Assembly: GCA_944800085.1 (NCBI GenBank)
Contig: CALYLO010000002.1
Location: 558,001 to 622,000 of the forward strand
Direction: 5' to 3'
Origin: Paenibacillus melissococcoides
GTDB taxonomy: Bacteria > Bacillota > Bacilli > Paenibacillales > Paenibacillaceae
Length of the DNA stretch: 64,000 nucleotides
The position numbers and the translations under genes are program-made. The notes beneath the pieces were generated by a model that had not been told where the DNA came from, did not search any database, and saw only the letters and a list, made by a program, of their open reading frames with translations. Positions 36,434 through 46,449 of the stretch are shown here, piece after piece. Numbering within the stretch: position 1 is the stretch's first letter; each line of letters starts with the position of its first letter.

Positions 36434-37456
36434 ATGTCCGTAACGATCATCGATGTCGCCAAGCAAGCGGGAGTCTCTCCTTCGACGGTATCGCGAGTAT
36501 TATCCAACCACCCTCGGATCAGTGCCAAGACCGCGCAGCGGGTTCGCGAAGTGATGGCCGATCTCGGCTATCATCCGAACGTGATAGCGAAGAGCCTGGT
36601 CTCCAAAGTGAGCAACACGATCGCCGTGCTGCTTCACCGCCCGGCGGAGGAATTATTTCTGAACCTGTTCTTCTCCGAAGTGATGCGCGGCTTGGTCACG
36701 CAAGCGAGCCGCCCGGGCTTCGATCTGCTGATGACGACGGGCTCGACGGAGCAGGAGGAGCTTGAGGCCGTTACCCGGCTGGTCAAGGGCAAGCGGGTCG
36801 ACGGGGTCATCCTGCTCTACTCCCGCCGCAAGGACCCGATCGTGTCGTTCCTGAAGGAGCAGCAATTTCCGTTCGTGCTCATCGGGCGCAGCGAGGAGCA
36901 CCCGGATATTTTATCCGTCAATAATGATAATGTGCAGGCTGCCTATGACGCGACCTGCCATCTGATCGATCAGGGGCACCGCCGCATCGGCTTCGTAAGC
37001 GGTCCTTCGAATCTCATGATTTCGAAGGATCGAATGGAAGGGTATCGGTTCGCGCTCAGGGAGGCGGGCATTGAAGGCCGGCCGGAATGGATTGTGGAAG
37101 GCGAGTTCCTGCAGGAGAGCGGCTACCGGGCGATGTCGTTCTTTATGAGCCTGCCGGAGCGCCCGACCGCGCTGGTCGCTATCGACGACGCGGTCGCCTT
37201 CGGCGTGCTGCGGGGCTTGGTCGAGCTCGGCTACCGGGTGCCTCACGATCTGAGCCTCGTCAGCTTCAACAATGTCCCGCTGTCCGAGCTGGCGACGCCG
37301 CCGATTACCTCGGTCGATATCGGCATCTATCAACTGGGCTATACCGCATCCCAGACCTTGATCCGGTCGATCAAGGGCGAGCCGATGCAGAATCGGCTCA
37401 TCATTCCTCATCGGCTGATTGTACGCGAATCTTCTTTGCGGATGATCAAGGAATGA
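36434..37456 (+). CDS. malR: LacI-family regulator, MalR-like
   Basis: 340-residue repressor. The N-terminal HTH (TIIDVAKQAGVSPSTVSRVL, residues 4-23) and hinge helix (to about 60) precede a sugar-sensing domain (LLHRPAEELFLNLFFSEVMR, VLIGRSEEHPDILSVNNDN, ALVAIDDAVAFGVLRGL, VSFNNVPLSELATPPITSVD). It closes the maltodextrin cluster, and the CAAACGTTTG palindrome before malE is its likely operator. AGGAGG precedes ATG by a slightly long spacer. Maltose as inducer is inferred from context. Confidence 0.88.
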   Translation: MSVTIIDVAKQAGVSPSTVSRVLSNHPRISAKTAQRVREVMADLGYHPNVIAKSLVSKVSNTIAVLLHRPAEELFLNLFFSEVMRGLVTQASRPGFDLLMTTGSTEQEELEAVTRLVKGKRVDGVILLYSRRKDPIVSFLKEQQFPFVLIGRSEEHPDILSVNNDNVQAAYDATCHLIDQGHRRIGFVSGPSNLMISKDRMEGYRFALREAGIEGRPEWIVEGEFLQESGYRAMSFFMSLPERPTALVAIDDAVAFGVLRGLVELGYRVPHDLSLVSFNNVPLSELATPPITSVDIGIYQLGYTASQTLIRSIKGEPMQNRLIIPHRLIVRESSLRMIKE

Positions 37457-37508
37457 GATCCGTTCCAGGCCCGAGCTCGACGATGACCACATGAAAACGT
37501 GCATGGAA

Positions 37509-37544
37509 GGCTGACATCGGCGTATTGCCGGCGTCGGCTTTTTT
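37509..37544 (+). terminator. Intrinsic terminator of the maltodextrin cluster
   Basis: GGCTGACATCGGC / GCCGGCGTCGGC arms (with G-T pairs), then TTTTTTG, 50 bp after malR. Confidence 0.75.
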
Positions 37545-37626
37545 GCATTGAAGACGGACCAATTCAGACCGGGCCGGATGAATAGGATGATTGACAACGA
37601 TGCATAGTATTTGCAGGTGATCATGA

Positions 37627-39276
37627 ATGTGGAATGTAATCGTGTCCTATTTTCCAAAATGGGACGTATGGCTGCAGGCGGTTATGGGGCTGTGCGTACC
37701 CTATGGAGTCTCTTTGGCCCTAAGCAAGAACAAGCAGCCGAATCAGGAAAAATCCGCACAGGAGGGCGGAGTAGTTGCCCAGCCTTCCGATTTTACAGGA
37801 AATCTGCAGGCCGATATAACGCTGATTCAGAATAAGTTTAATCACCAGAGCGATGTATCCTTGCGCACGTTTTGTCTGGGGAAGACGAGTCAGCAGGCAG
37901 CCGTTTTTTTCATAAGCAGCATTTCCGATAAGAAATTGATTGAAACTCACATATTGAAATCGCTCATGGGAGAATTGCCACAGATAGAGGGGGGAGCGGA
38001 CGCTGCAAAACCGCCGTACTCCAAGCCATTTATTCTACAACATGCGTTGACGGTCAGTAAGGTGAAGGAAGCGGACACATTGGGTGAGGTTGCTTCCGAA
38101 CTGATGCTGGGCAATACCGTGCTGCTGATTGATCAGTGTCCGGGAGCCCTCATTCTCTCGACGAGAAAAGAAATAACGCGAAACATACAGGAACCGCCGT
38201 CGGAAGCATTGGTGCGGGGACCGCGCCTTGGCTTCAATGAAAGCATTGATGAAAATACCGCTTTGCTGCGGCAGCATGGAAAAAATGAAAATCTGGTCAT
38301 CGCTCGGATAAGTGTCGGCAAGCGGGTAAAAAGAGAACTGCTGCTCACCTATATTGCCGATATTGCCAATCCAAGTCTCGTCCGTGAGGTTCAGGCCAGA
38401 ATCGGCCGCTTGAATCTGGACGATATTCTTGAAAGCGGTTATATTGAGCAGCTCATGGAGGACAACTTCCTGTCCCCGTTCCCGCAAGTGCAGAGCACGG
38501 AGCGGGTCGACCGCGTGCTCGGCGCCTTATTGGAAGGGCGGGTGGCGCTCATCATGGATGGAACTCCGTTCGCCCTGATCGTTCCGGTTACCTTCAACAT
38601 GCTGCTTCAGAGCCCGGAGGATTATTACGATCGTTGGATTCCAGGGACGCTGCTCCGAATCCTTCGCTACTTCGCCGCATTTATCTCACTGTTCGGTCCA
38701 TCGTTGTACATTTCGTTCATTTCTTTCCACCAAGGTTTGATTCCGACCAAGTTAGCGCTCTCCATCGCCCAATCACGGGCTGGGGTGCCGTTTCCTTCAC
38801 TGATAGAGGTGTTGATTATGGAAGTGTCTCTGGAAATATTGCGGGAAGCGGGTCTCCGTCTGCCGAAGCCAATCGGCCAGACGATCGGCATCGTCGGCGG
38901 TCTGGTCATTGGCGAAGCGGCCGTCCAAGCCGGCATCGTCAGCCCGATCATGATTATCGTCGTGGCCATTACCGCGATATCTTCCTTCGCGATTCCGCAA
39001 TATAACGCCGGCATCGCGTTGAGGATGCTCCGCTTCGCTGCCATGATCTTTGCCGCCATATTCGGTCTGTACGGCCTCGTGCTGTTCTTCCTGGCAATCT
39101 GCAGCCATCTGGCGAAGCTGAAGAGCTTCGGAACTCCTTACCTCAGTCCGGCGGCCCCATATCGGTTCCGGGATTGGAAGGACTTTTTGGTGCGGGGGCC
39201 GCTTAGACGGATGAACCGCCGGCCGAAGATGTTGAACGTCCAGAATCAGATACGCCACAAGCAGCAGGAGGAATGA
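37627..39276 (+). CDS. gerA: GerA-family spore germination protein (A subunit), second operon
   Basis: 549-residue A subunit. It has an extra N-terminal stretch of about 60 residues, including a short hydrophobic segment (WLQAVMGLCVPYGVSLAL), relative to the first copy. A soluble domain (about 60-330) leads to the membrane domain with RVALIMDGTPFALIVPV, then REAGLRLPKPIGQTIGIVGG and a SPIMIIVVAITAISSFAIPQ span. The tail begins SFGTPYLSPAAPYRFRDWKD. AGGTGATC precedes ATG. First gene of an A-B-C operon. It is well diverged from the other GerA in the window, so the two receptors probably sense different germinants. Confidence 0.94.
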   Translation: MWNVIVSYFPKWDVWLQAVMGLCVPYGVSLALSKNKQPNQEKSAQEGGVVAQPSDFTGNLQADITLIQNKFNHQSDVSLRTFCLGKTSQQAAVFFISSISDKKLIETHILKSLMGELPQIEGGADAAKPPYSKPFILQHALTVSKVKEADTLGEVASELMLGNTVLLIDQCPGALILSTRKEITRNIQEPPSEALVRGPRLGFNESIDENTALLRQHGKNENLVIARISVGKRVKRELLLTYIADIANPSLVREVQARIGRLNLDDILESGYIEQLMEDNFLSPFPQVQSTERVDRVLGALLEGRVALIMDGTPFALIVPVTFNMLLQSPEDYYDRWIPGTLLRILRYFAAFISLFGPSLYISFISFHQGLIPTKLALSIAQSRAGVPFPSLIEVLIMEVSLEILREAGLRLPKPIGQTIGIVGGLVIGEAAVQAGIVSPIMIIVVAITAISSFAIPQYNAGIALRMLRFAAMIFAAIFGLYGLVLFFLAICSHLAKLKSFGTPYLSPAAPYRFRDWKDFLVRGPLRRMNRRPKMLNVQNQIRHKQQEE

Positions 39277-39282
39277 AGAGTC

Positions 39283-40374
39283 GTGAAGATGGAACCGGTT
39301 CAGGGTATTACGATGCAGCGAGCGGCTGTGTTCGTAGTCAATTACATTCTTGGAGTCGGTATATTGACGCTGCCCCGGACGGCGGCTCAGAAGGTGCAGA
39401 CGCCGGATATTTGGCTCTCCGTCATCATTGGCGGCTTGTTGGCGATGATAGCCGGAGTTATTCTTGTCAAGCTGGGACAGCAGTTCCCGGGAAAGACCTT
39501 CTATGAGTACTGCGAACTGATTGTCGGCAGATGGCTAAGTTATGCAGTTAATATTTTTATCGTTGGATACTTCATAGCCATGTCCGGGCATGTCGTCCGT
39601 GCGTTGGCGGAAGTAACGACCTTGTTTCTGCTCGAAGGAACTCCGCATTGGGCGATTATGCTGTCCTTCTTGTGGGTCGGACTATACCTGGTACTGGGGG
39701 GCCTGAACGCCATAGCCCGCTTGTTTGAGTTGATTTTCCCCATTACAGTCATTATTTTCGTGCTGATCGCCGTCATGAGCCTAAAAATATTCGATCTTAA
39801 TAACTTGCGTCCCGTGCTGGGACTTGGCATCATGCCTGTGCTGAACGGCGTAAAGGCGACGGTGTTCTCGTTTACCGGATTTGAAATCATGATCATTCTG
39901 CAGGCTTATATGCACCGTTCGAAGTCCGCGACCAAAGCGGTGCTGCTCGGGTTGGCCATTCCACTCTTCTTCTATGTCACGACCGTCGTCATGGTGATTG
40001 GGGCTATGTCGGTGGAAAGCGTCATTAGCCGTGCCTGTGCGACAATTGGTTTAATCCGGAGCTTTGAATTCCCAGGCATTTTTTTCGAGCGTTATGATTC
40101 GCTGCTGCTTGTTATCTGGATTATGCAGATTTTTGCAACGTATGTCATTACGCACTATGCGGCCGCCCATGGGCTGGCGAGTATGATGAAAAAAGATATT
40201 CGTCAGTTTCTGTATTTGCTGCTCCCCCTCGTATTCATTATCGCTATGCTGCCGAAGGATATTAATGAGTTGTTCCGGTTCGCAGACCAAATCGGCAATG
40301 CCGGAATGGTATTGTTCGGCGTGCTGCCTGCCGTCCTGCTTGGAATCGCAAAGCTGCGGGGTGGAAAAAAGTGA
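39283..40374 (+). CDS. gerB: GerB-family spore permease, second operon
   Basis: 363-residue, ten-span membrane protein (QRAAVFVVNYILGVGILTLP near the start, GLASMMKKDIRQFLYLLLPL late). GTG start; AGGAGG of the gerA 3' end stands 11 bp upstream, and an ATG two codons later is an alternative. Only 6 bp separate it from gerA, and its stop overlaps the gerC start (GTGA). Together with its neighbours it forms one germinant receptor. Confidence 0.93.
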   Translation: MKMEPVQGITMQRAAVFVVNYILGVGILTLPRTAAQKVQTPDIWLSVIIGGLLAMIAGVILVKLGQQFPGKTFYEYCELIVGRWLSYAVNIFIVGYFIAMSGHVVRALAEVTTLFLLEGTPHWAIMLSFLWVGLYLVLGGLNAIARLFELIFPITVIIFVLIAVMSLKIFDLNNLRPVLGLGIMPVLNGVKATVFSFTGFEIMIILQAYMHRSKSATKAVLLGLAIPLFFYVTTVVMVIGAMSVESVISRACATIGLIRSFEFPGIFFERYDSLLLVIWIMQIFATYVITHYAAAHGLASMMKKDIRQFLYLLLPLVFIIAMLPKDINELFRFADQIGNAGMVLFGVLPAVLLGIAKLRGGKK

Positions 40375-41594
40375 GTGAAAAACAGGATAAACGGTATATT
40401 GGGAAGCTGCCGTTGATATGTGCGATGGTGGCGCTGCTTGTTCTGGTGACAGGCTGCTGGAGCGCCAGGGAGATCGAGGAGCTGGGCATAGCGATAGGCA
40501 CGGCGGTGGATTTTGCCGGAGAGACGAAGCTGCAACAGGAGCTTGAAGAAGCAGGGGGCGATTATCCGAAAAAAAATGTGCTGACGATGACTTATCAGGT
40601 CGTCGATTCCGGATACAAGATAAGCACAGGGAAAGGGGGCTCCGGGAATAAGGAAAATTACCGCAACCTTTCCGTGACGGGTGATTCCATTTATGAGATG
40701 ACGCGGGAAATTTCATTGAAGTGGGCCCGTCCCATATTCGGGCAGCATCATAAGGTCATCGTACTTAGCGACAAGCTGGTGCGTACATACGGCCTGCGAC
40801 AACTGCTGGATTTCTTCGTGCGGGAACAGGAGTTCCGGCCGAGCTGTCCTGTGTTGATTAGCAAGGGAGAGGCACGCAAGACGCTAGAGCTGGCAGACAA
40901 GTCTGAATTTCCGGCCATGAAGTTGATTGGCATCATTGACAACCAGTACCGAAGCAGCCGGCTGCTGCCGAAGATGTCGTTGACGAAAGCACTGTCAGCG
41001 ATTTATGCTTCATCCAGCTTCCTGCTGCAGAACGTAATTACAACAGAAGGGCAAGTGAAGCTGGCCGGCGCTGCGGTCATCTATGGCAAGACAGGGAAGT
41101 TGATCGGATTTCTCGATGAGGAGGACCTTGAGGCTGTCACCTGGTTGACTGCAAAAGCAATAGGCGGCATTGTGAAGTCCTATGATGAGCGGACTGGGAA
41201 TGTCATCGCTTATGAAATTACCTCAGTCAAAAATAATATTCGTTCCCGCCTGAATAGGGGCAAGTTCTCGTTCGATATCCAGATTGTGTCGGATGGACGG
41301 CTTGGGGAGCAATGGACTACGGAAGGCAATGATTTCGACCCCCGCTTTATCCGGGAGGTCGAGGCGGCCGCAGCCAAGCAGGTGGAGGCCCGAATCTCCG
41401 GCATGCTGCAGAAGGTGCAGAAGGAATACCGTGCCGATGTTCTCGGCTTGGGCGATCATGTCCGCATCCATTACCCGCGCCAGTGGGCGCGCATCAAGAA
41501 GAATTGGGACGATATCTTCGCAGACGCCACGATCCGTTATAGCGTCAAGCTCAACGTGAAGGAGTTCGGCACGACGAGTGCCCAGACGAGATAA
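40371..41594 (+). CDS. gerC: Ger(x)C-family spore germination lipoprotein, second operon
   Basis: 407 residues. GTG start overlapping gerB. Signal sequence with lipobox LVTGC (Cys29) followed by WSAREIEELGIAIGTAVDFA. Middle blocks GQHHKVIVLSDKLVRTYGLR and GAAVIYGKTGKLIGFLDEED and a C-terminal NWDDIFADATIRYSVKL match the Ger(x)C family. A strong terminator follows. Confidence 0.93.
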   Translation: MSEKQDKRYIGKLPLICAMVALLVLVTGCWSAREIEELGIAIGTAVDFAGETKLQQELEEAGGDYPKKNVLTMTYQVVDSGYKISTGKGGSGNKENYRNLSVTGDSIYEMTREISLKWARPIFGQHHKVIVLSDKLVRTYGLRQLLDFFVREQEFRPSCPVLISKGEARKTLELADKSEFPAMKLIGIIDNQYRSSRLLPKMSLTKALSAIYASSSFLLQNVITTEGQVKLAGAAVIYGKTGKLIGFLDEEDLEAVTWLTAKAIGGIVKSYDERTGNVIAYEITSVKNNIRSRLNRGKFSFDIQIVSDGRLGEQWTTEGNDFDPRFIREVEAAAAKQVEARISGMLQKVQKEYRADVLGLGDHVRIHYPRQWARIKKNWDDIFADATIRYSVKLNVKEFGTTSAQTR

Positions 41595-41603
41595 CGGCGG
41601 CGG

Positions 41604-41641
41604 AAGAGGGCGGATCGGGATGTTCCCGCGCCCTCTTTTTT
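41604..41641 (+). terminator. Intrinsic terminator of second Ger operon
   Basis: AAGAGGGCG (41604-41612) / CGCCCTCTT (41629-41637) followed by TTTTT. Confidence 0.85.
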
Positions 41642-41811
41642 GGCGTAGCCTCCGACTGTGGCCAGCTCCCTCTCGCTGGTTCAGGGAGGACTCCATTGCG
41701 GCCTGCAGGCCGTTTTTTGCTCTCTTTTCTTCTATCTTTCGTTGATTTTGTGTAAACTGAAAGGATACAGAATGCGGCCTTCTCCTTGAGAAGCCGTGAA
41801 AGTGGAGGTAC

Positions 41812-43461
41812 GTGCGCTTGTCACAACTGGGATTATCCGTCAAGACATTCAACCGTGTAACCGAGCAGATGAAGCGCCGTTTTCGCTACGCGACTTTGGA
41901 ACAGGGCTGGCGCTATTACCGCAAGCAAGCCGTGCTGGATTTGGCGGCGGAGGAGCAGGCCGGCGGCGAGGAAAAGCCGGATCAGTGCATAGCGGCCGAG
42001 GTGTATGAGACGAAGCGCTACCGCGTCCGGTTCAACTGCACCGCCGTCAAGCGGAGCCAGTGCACCTGTTCGGAGGAGGGCGGCTGCAAGCATATGGCCG
42101 CCGTCTATTTTCAGCTGTGTGACGAGCTGGGGAAGAAGCCGGAATTGTATCTGGCGGAATTCCGTCAGGTCTATATCGAAGAGGAACGCCAACGCATGGT
42201 GCTGCGCAAGCGCGCGGAGCATAAGGCGGAGCTCGAGCGGCGCAAGAAGGCTTGGCAGATGAGTCTGTCCCCGTCGGCCCCGGCTCAAGAATGGCATGAT
42301 TTTTTTCATCGAAAATACAGCAAGCCCTTCACCGATTACCATTCTCCGGTGACCGATATCGCGGCGTGGGCTCATTATGAATTGTACCGCGAGGGAGAAC
42401 GCTTTCCCGAGCAGGCCGTTCCGTTGTACCGCATGCATGTCCTGCTCTTCCTGCTGCGGCAGTTATCCATTCGTTACCAAGGCGGCTCCCGGAGCTATCC
42501 GGGGCGGGACGCTCCGGCCGCGGAGACGGTCCGGCCCTATATGGAGGAGCTGCGGCGGCTGGCGGAGTCTTACGACCCTTCCGCCATCCCTGCCGCTTAT
42601 GAGCCGCATGTAGCCGCCCTGGGCGAGATCGCGGAAGCGGTGGCCTTGTCCGAGGAAGAATCGGCGGTCGACGGACTGGACGTGCTCGCCTTGCTCTGGT
42701 CGACGGTGCTGAACCGGCCGGACTGGATGGAGGAGGCGCACCGCAGGCTGGAACGGATGCTCGTTCCCGTCTCGTCGCTCCGTCCGCGGCGCCGGGACGC
42801 GATCCGGGTGGCGCTGGTTCATTTGGAGGTGCTGCTTGGACGCGAAGCCGAGGCGGTGAAGCGGCTGAGCGAGCTGACCTACCACAACGATCCCGGGCGG
42901 TACTGGGGTTATTTGCGCGAGCATGAGCGCTCCGGACGCTACGATCGGATTGTCTATTGGCTCGGCCCTCTCGCTCCGTTGATCCGCCAGTCCGGCCAGA
43001 ACTCCGATTTGGAGCAATATTGGGAGTTTTGGAAGCGGGTCTATGAACGGATGCCGGACAAGGACGGCCTGGAAGCGCTCGTCCTATCTCTGCTGCCTGG
43101 CATTTCTCCGCACTTGTCTTCCTTTTTGCTGGAACAGGGACGGTATCGGGATTGGGCGGAAATTCAATTGATGCAAAGCATCTCGCCGGCAGATATCGCG
43201 GCTGGGGAACTGGAAGAGGTGGAGCGCGACGCCCCGGAGCTGCTGCTGCCGTTGTTCCACCAGGCGATTGAGCGCCATATCGAGGAACGGACGAAGGAGC
43301 ATTACCGCGAGGCCGCCCGCTTGCTTCAGCGGTTGAAGCCGCTCTATGAAGCCTGCGGCTCGGCCGGGACATGGGAGCTGTTCATGGAACGGTTCGCGGC
43401 CCGTTACGCCCGCTTGCGGGCGCTGCACAAAGAGTTACGAGAAGGAGCGCTCTTGACATGA
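41812..43461 (+). CDS. SWIM zinc-finger protein, partner of SNF2 helicase
   Basis: 549 residues. An N-terminal SWIM domain with zinc ligands CTCSEEGGCKH (about residues 84-94) is followed by a long helical, Arg/Glu-rich region without recognisable enzyme motifs. SWIM proteins of this kind are regularly encoded just before bacterial SNF2-type helicases and probably guide them to DNA or partners. GTG 41812 follows GTGGAGGTAC; TTG 41818 is an alternative start. It overlaps the SNF2 gene by 4 bp, so the two are made together. Confidence 0.85.
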   Translation: MRLSQLGLSVKTFNRVTEQMKRRFRYATLEQGWRYYRKQAVLDLAAEEQAGGEEKPDQCIAAEVYETKRYRVRFNCTAVKRSQCTCSEEGGCKHMAAVYFQLCDELGKKPELYLAEFRQVYIEEERQRMVLRKRAEHKAELERRKKAWQMSLSPSAPAQEWHDFFHRKYSKPFTDYHSPVTDIAAWAHYELYREGERFPEQAVPLYRMHVLLFLLRQLSIRYQGGSRSYPGRDAPAAETVRPYMEELRRLAESYDPSAIPAAYEPHVAALGEIAEAVALSEEESAVDGLDVLALLWSTVLNRPDWMEEAHRRLERMLVPVSSLRPRRRDAIRVALVHLEVLLGREAEAVKRLSELTYHNDPGRYWGYLREHERSGRYDRIVYWLGPLAPLIRQSGQNSDLEQYWEFWKRVYERMPDKDGLEALVLSLLPGISPHLSSFLLEQGRYRDWAEIQLMQSISPADIAAGELEEVERDAPELLLPLFHQAIERHIEERTKEHYREAARLLQRLKPLYEACGSAGTWELFMERFAARYARLRALHKELREGALLT

Positions 43462-46358
43462 AGGAACAGGGAGCTTGGAAGGTGGAATGCCTCTCCCGCC
43501 GCCAGGGCGGATTTCTGCTCCATCACGGGGAGTTCAGACGTACCCTCCGGACGTTCAAGCATACGCTGTTCGGCTGGCACCGGCCTTCCTTTTACGGCAC
43601 GATGCTGGACGAGGCGGAGGAAGGCCGCGTCTCGGGCATTGCCGTCTCTCCCGTCATGCTCCTGGAGCTGGCGGAAGAGCCGATCTCCGTCCGGTGGGCG
43701 GGGATTGCCTGGGGAGACAGCTTCCGCATCGCGGCGTCGGCCGCCCGGATCTATGCGAAAGTGCTGCGGGACGGCCGGTATCGGCCGTCATTCGACTTAT
43801 GGAAGCAGGGGAAGCGCGGCTGGGATTTGCAGTTGATGATGGAGGAGCGCCTGGCTCTGGAAGCGTTGGAGCAAGAGGCGGCCGCCCTTGGGGATCCGGG
43901 CCTGGCCCGCTGGTTCGACGAGCTGATGGCTGACGCCCAGGCCCGCCGTGACGATCATCGAGGGGTCTGGCGGATGATCGCGTCCGTGAGGCCGGGCATC
44001 GAGACGCTGCGCCTTCCCGAACGGTCTGCGGCCTGGTGGGAGGAGGCCGACTGGCTGGAGGCGATCGGCTGGGTGAAGGACGAGACGCCGTTCCGCCTCA
44101 TGCTGCGGCTGGACGAGCCGGAGGAGGAGCGCGCTCCGTGGCGGCTGCGCGTGCTGCTGCAAGACAAGCAGCAGCCTGCCGTGCAGTTGGCCTGCGCGTA
44201 TATTCCCGAAGCCCGGGGCTACCGGGCCGCCGCCGCGGAAGGCCAATTCCCGGAAGCGTGGCAGCCCTATGTCGACAGCCGCGTGCATCATGAGACGGAC
44301 AAAATCGTCCGTCTCCTTCCCTGGCTCGCCCCGGAAGTAGCGGGCGGCGGGCTGAAGACGCTGCTCACCGAGGCGGAGGCGTGGCAGTTCCTGGCGGAGG
44401 GCAGCCTTATTCTGACCGACGCGGGCATTCTGGTCGCGGTGCCGGCCTGGTGGCAGCGCGCGCGCCGCTTGCAGACGCGGCTGAAGGCGAAGCTGTCCGG
44501 GAACGGCTTCACCGGGACGTCCTATATCGGACTGGAGCAGATGATGCAGTTCGATTGGAAGCTCGCTATCGGCGACTCCCAGTTCACGGAGGAGCAATTC
44601 CGCGCCCTGCTGGAAGAAGACCGGCGGTTAATTTATCAGAATGGACAATGGGTGGCGCTGAACCCGGAGGAAGCCGCGCGGATTCGGCGCATTATGATGA
44701 AGGCCGAGCGGGACGGCTTGTCGCTGGGCGAAGTGCTGGAGCTGCAGTTGGCCGCCGAGCGGGAAGGGCTGGAAGAGGATCAGCCTCTGCAGCGGGAGGA
44801 CGCGGTTCGCCTCGAGCTGGAGCTGAGCAGCTACCTCCAGACGTTCATCGACAAGCTGAAGCATCACGACTCTATTCCGCTATGCGAACCGCCTGCCGGC
44901 CTGCGCGGCGAGCTGCGCAGCTATCAGCTCCAGGGCTTCTCCTGGCTTGCCTTCATGCGGCGCTTCGGGTTGGGCGCGTGTCTCGCCGACGATATGGGGC
45001 TGGGCAAGACGATTCAATGGATTGCCTATATGCTCCGCATTCAAGAGGAGGAGCCGGAGAAGGTTCCGTCTCTGCTCATCTGCCCGACCTCGCTGATGGG
45101 GAATTGGCAGAAGGAGCTGGAGCGCTTTGCGCCAAGCTTGAAGGTGCATTTGCATTACGGGCTGGAACGGGCCAAGGGAGAAGGCTTTGCCGCTGCGGTC
45201 CGGCAGGCGGATGTTGTCATTACAACGTATACACTTGCGCTCAAGGATCGAGAGGAGCTGCGGCAGATCGTCTGGAGCTCGCTCTGTCTCGACGAAGCGC
45301 AAAATATCAAGAACCCGTATGCCAAGCAATCGGTGGCCATTCGCAAGCTGCAGGCCAGACACCGGATCGCCTTGACGGGAACGCCGATCGAGAATCATTT
45401 GACCGAGCTGTGGTCCATCTTCGATTTCTTGAACCCGGGCTATCTGGGGTCGCTTTCCCATTTCCGCCGGACCTACATTCTGCCGATCGAGCGGACTCGC
45501 GACAAGGAATGGATGCAGCTGGTGCAGCGGCTGGTGCAGCCGTTCCTGCTGCGGCGCATGAAGAGCGACCCGGACATCCAGCTCAATCTGCCGGAGAAGC
45601 ACGAGGCGAAGGTGTATGTTCCGTTGACGGCGGAGCAGGCGTCCTTGTACGAGCAGACGCTGCAGGATCTGTTCGCGCCGATCGAGCGGATGGAGATGTT
45701 GGAGCGGCGCGCTCATATTCTCGCCGCCCTCACGAAGCTGAAGCAGGTGTGCAATCATCCCGCGATGCTGAGCAAGGAAGGGCCGGCCGGATGGAGGCCG
45801 GAACGCTCGGGCAAGCTGGTCCTCCTGCTGGAGATGCTGGAGGAGCTTCGCTCGGAAGGCGAACGCTGCCTCATCTTCACCCAGTATGCGGAGACGGGGC
45901 GCCTGCTGCAGGCGGTTCTGGAGCGGGAGACCGGCGAACGGGTGCCGTTCCTTCACGGCGGCGTGCCGAAGAAGGAGCGGGACCGGATGGTCGAGGAGTT
46001 CCAGGAGGCGCGGGCCCCGGGCTCCGAGCGCGCATCGGCCTTCATCCTCTCGCTGAAGGCCGGGGGCACGGGATTGAATCTGACGGCGGCGAATCATGTG
46101 TTCCACTATGATCGCTGGTGGAATCCGGCGGTCGAGAATCAGGCGTCCGACCGGGCTTACCGCATCGGCCAGACCCGCAACGTTCAGGTGCACAAGCTCA
46201 TTGCGCTCGGCACGCTGGAGGAGCGGATCGATGATATGATCGAGCAGAAGCTGCAGCTGAGCGAGCAGGTGATGAGCAGCGGCGACAAATGGATTACGGA
46301 AATGTCCACGACGGAGCTGCGCGAGCTGTTCGCCCTGCGGAGTCATTGGATGGAATAA
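43458..46358 (+). CDS. SNF2-family DEAD/DEAH-box helicase
   Basis: 966-residue ATP-dependent DNA translocase (Swi2/Snf2, HepA-like). Residues 1-470 form the bacterial SNF2-associated N-terminal region. The motor follows: Q/I motif DDMGLGKTIQWIAYML (about 510-525), LLICPTSLMGNWQKEL, LDEAQNIKNP (motif II), ALTGTPIENHLTELWSIFDF (III), then the C-terminal helicase lobe with CLIFTQYAETG, SLKAGGTGLNLTAANHVFHY and AYRIGQTRNVQVHKLI (V-VI). Start ATG 43458 overlaps the SWIM gene stop and follows GAAGGAG; the longer upstream frame is rejected. It likely acts in transcription-complex recycling or repair. Confidence 0.95.
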   Translation: MKEQGAWKVECLSRRQGGFLLHHGEFRRTLRTFKHTLFGWHRPSFYGTMLDEAEEGRVSGIAVSPVMLLELAEEPISVRWAGIAWGDSFRIAASAARIYAKVLRDGRYRPSFDLWKQGKRGWDLQLMMEERLALEALEQEAAALGDPGLARWFDELMADAQARRDDHRGVWRMIASVRPGIETLRLPERSAAWWEEADWLEAIGWVKDETPFRLMLRLDEPEEERAPWRLRVLLQDKQQPAVQLACAYIPEARGYRAAAAEGQFPEAWQPYVDSRVHHETDKIVRLLPWLAPEVAGGGLKTLLTEAEAWQFLAEGSLILTDAGILVAVPAWWQRARRLQTRLKAKLSGNGFTGTSYIGLEQMMQFDWKLAIGDSQFTEEQFRALLEEDRRLIYQNGQWVALNPEEAARIRRIMMKAERDGLSLGEVLELQLAAEREGLEEDQPLQREDAVRLELELSSYLQTFIDKLKHHDSIPLCEPPAGLRGELRSYQLQGFSWLAFMRRFGLGACLADDMGLGKTIQWIAYMLRIQEEEPEKVPSLLICPTSLMGNWQKELERFAPSLKVHLHYGLERAKGEGFAAAVRQADVVITTYTLALKDREELRQIVWSSLCLDEAQNIKNPYAKQSVAIRKLQARHRIALTGTPIENHLTELWSIFDFLNPGYLGSLSHFRRTYILPIERTRDKEWMQLVQRLVQPFLLRRMKSDPDIQLNLPEKHEAKVYVPLTAEQASLYEQTLQDLFAPIERMEMLERRAHILAALTKLKQVCNHPAMLSKEGPAGWRPERSGKLVLLLEMLEELRSEGERCLIFTQYAETGRLLQAVLERETGERVPFLHGGVPKKERDRMVEEFQEARAPGSERASAFILSLKAGGTGLNLTAANHVFHYDRWWNPAVENQASDRAYRIGQTRNVQVHKLIALGTLEERIDDMIEQKLQLSEQVMSSGDKWITEMSTTELRELFALRSHWME

Positions 46359-46361
46359 AGG

Positions 46362-46397
46362 AGGCGTCCCCGCTTTAGGACCGGGGGCGCCTTTTTG
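46362..46397 (+). terminator. Intrinsic terminator after SNF2 gene
   Basis: AGGCGTCCCCG / CGGGGGCGCCT with a 9-nt loop and TTTTT. Confidence 0.85.
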
Positions 46398-46449
46398 GCA
46401 TGCTGCGAATGGCCTTGCTCTCCATACTTCATATGATGGCCATTGGGGC

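Noticed and set aside
43371..43457. SNF2 start at 43371
   Set aside because: These codons overlap the end of the SWIM gene in another frame and lack an SD; ATG 43458 is coupled to the SWIM stop codon.
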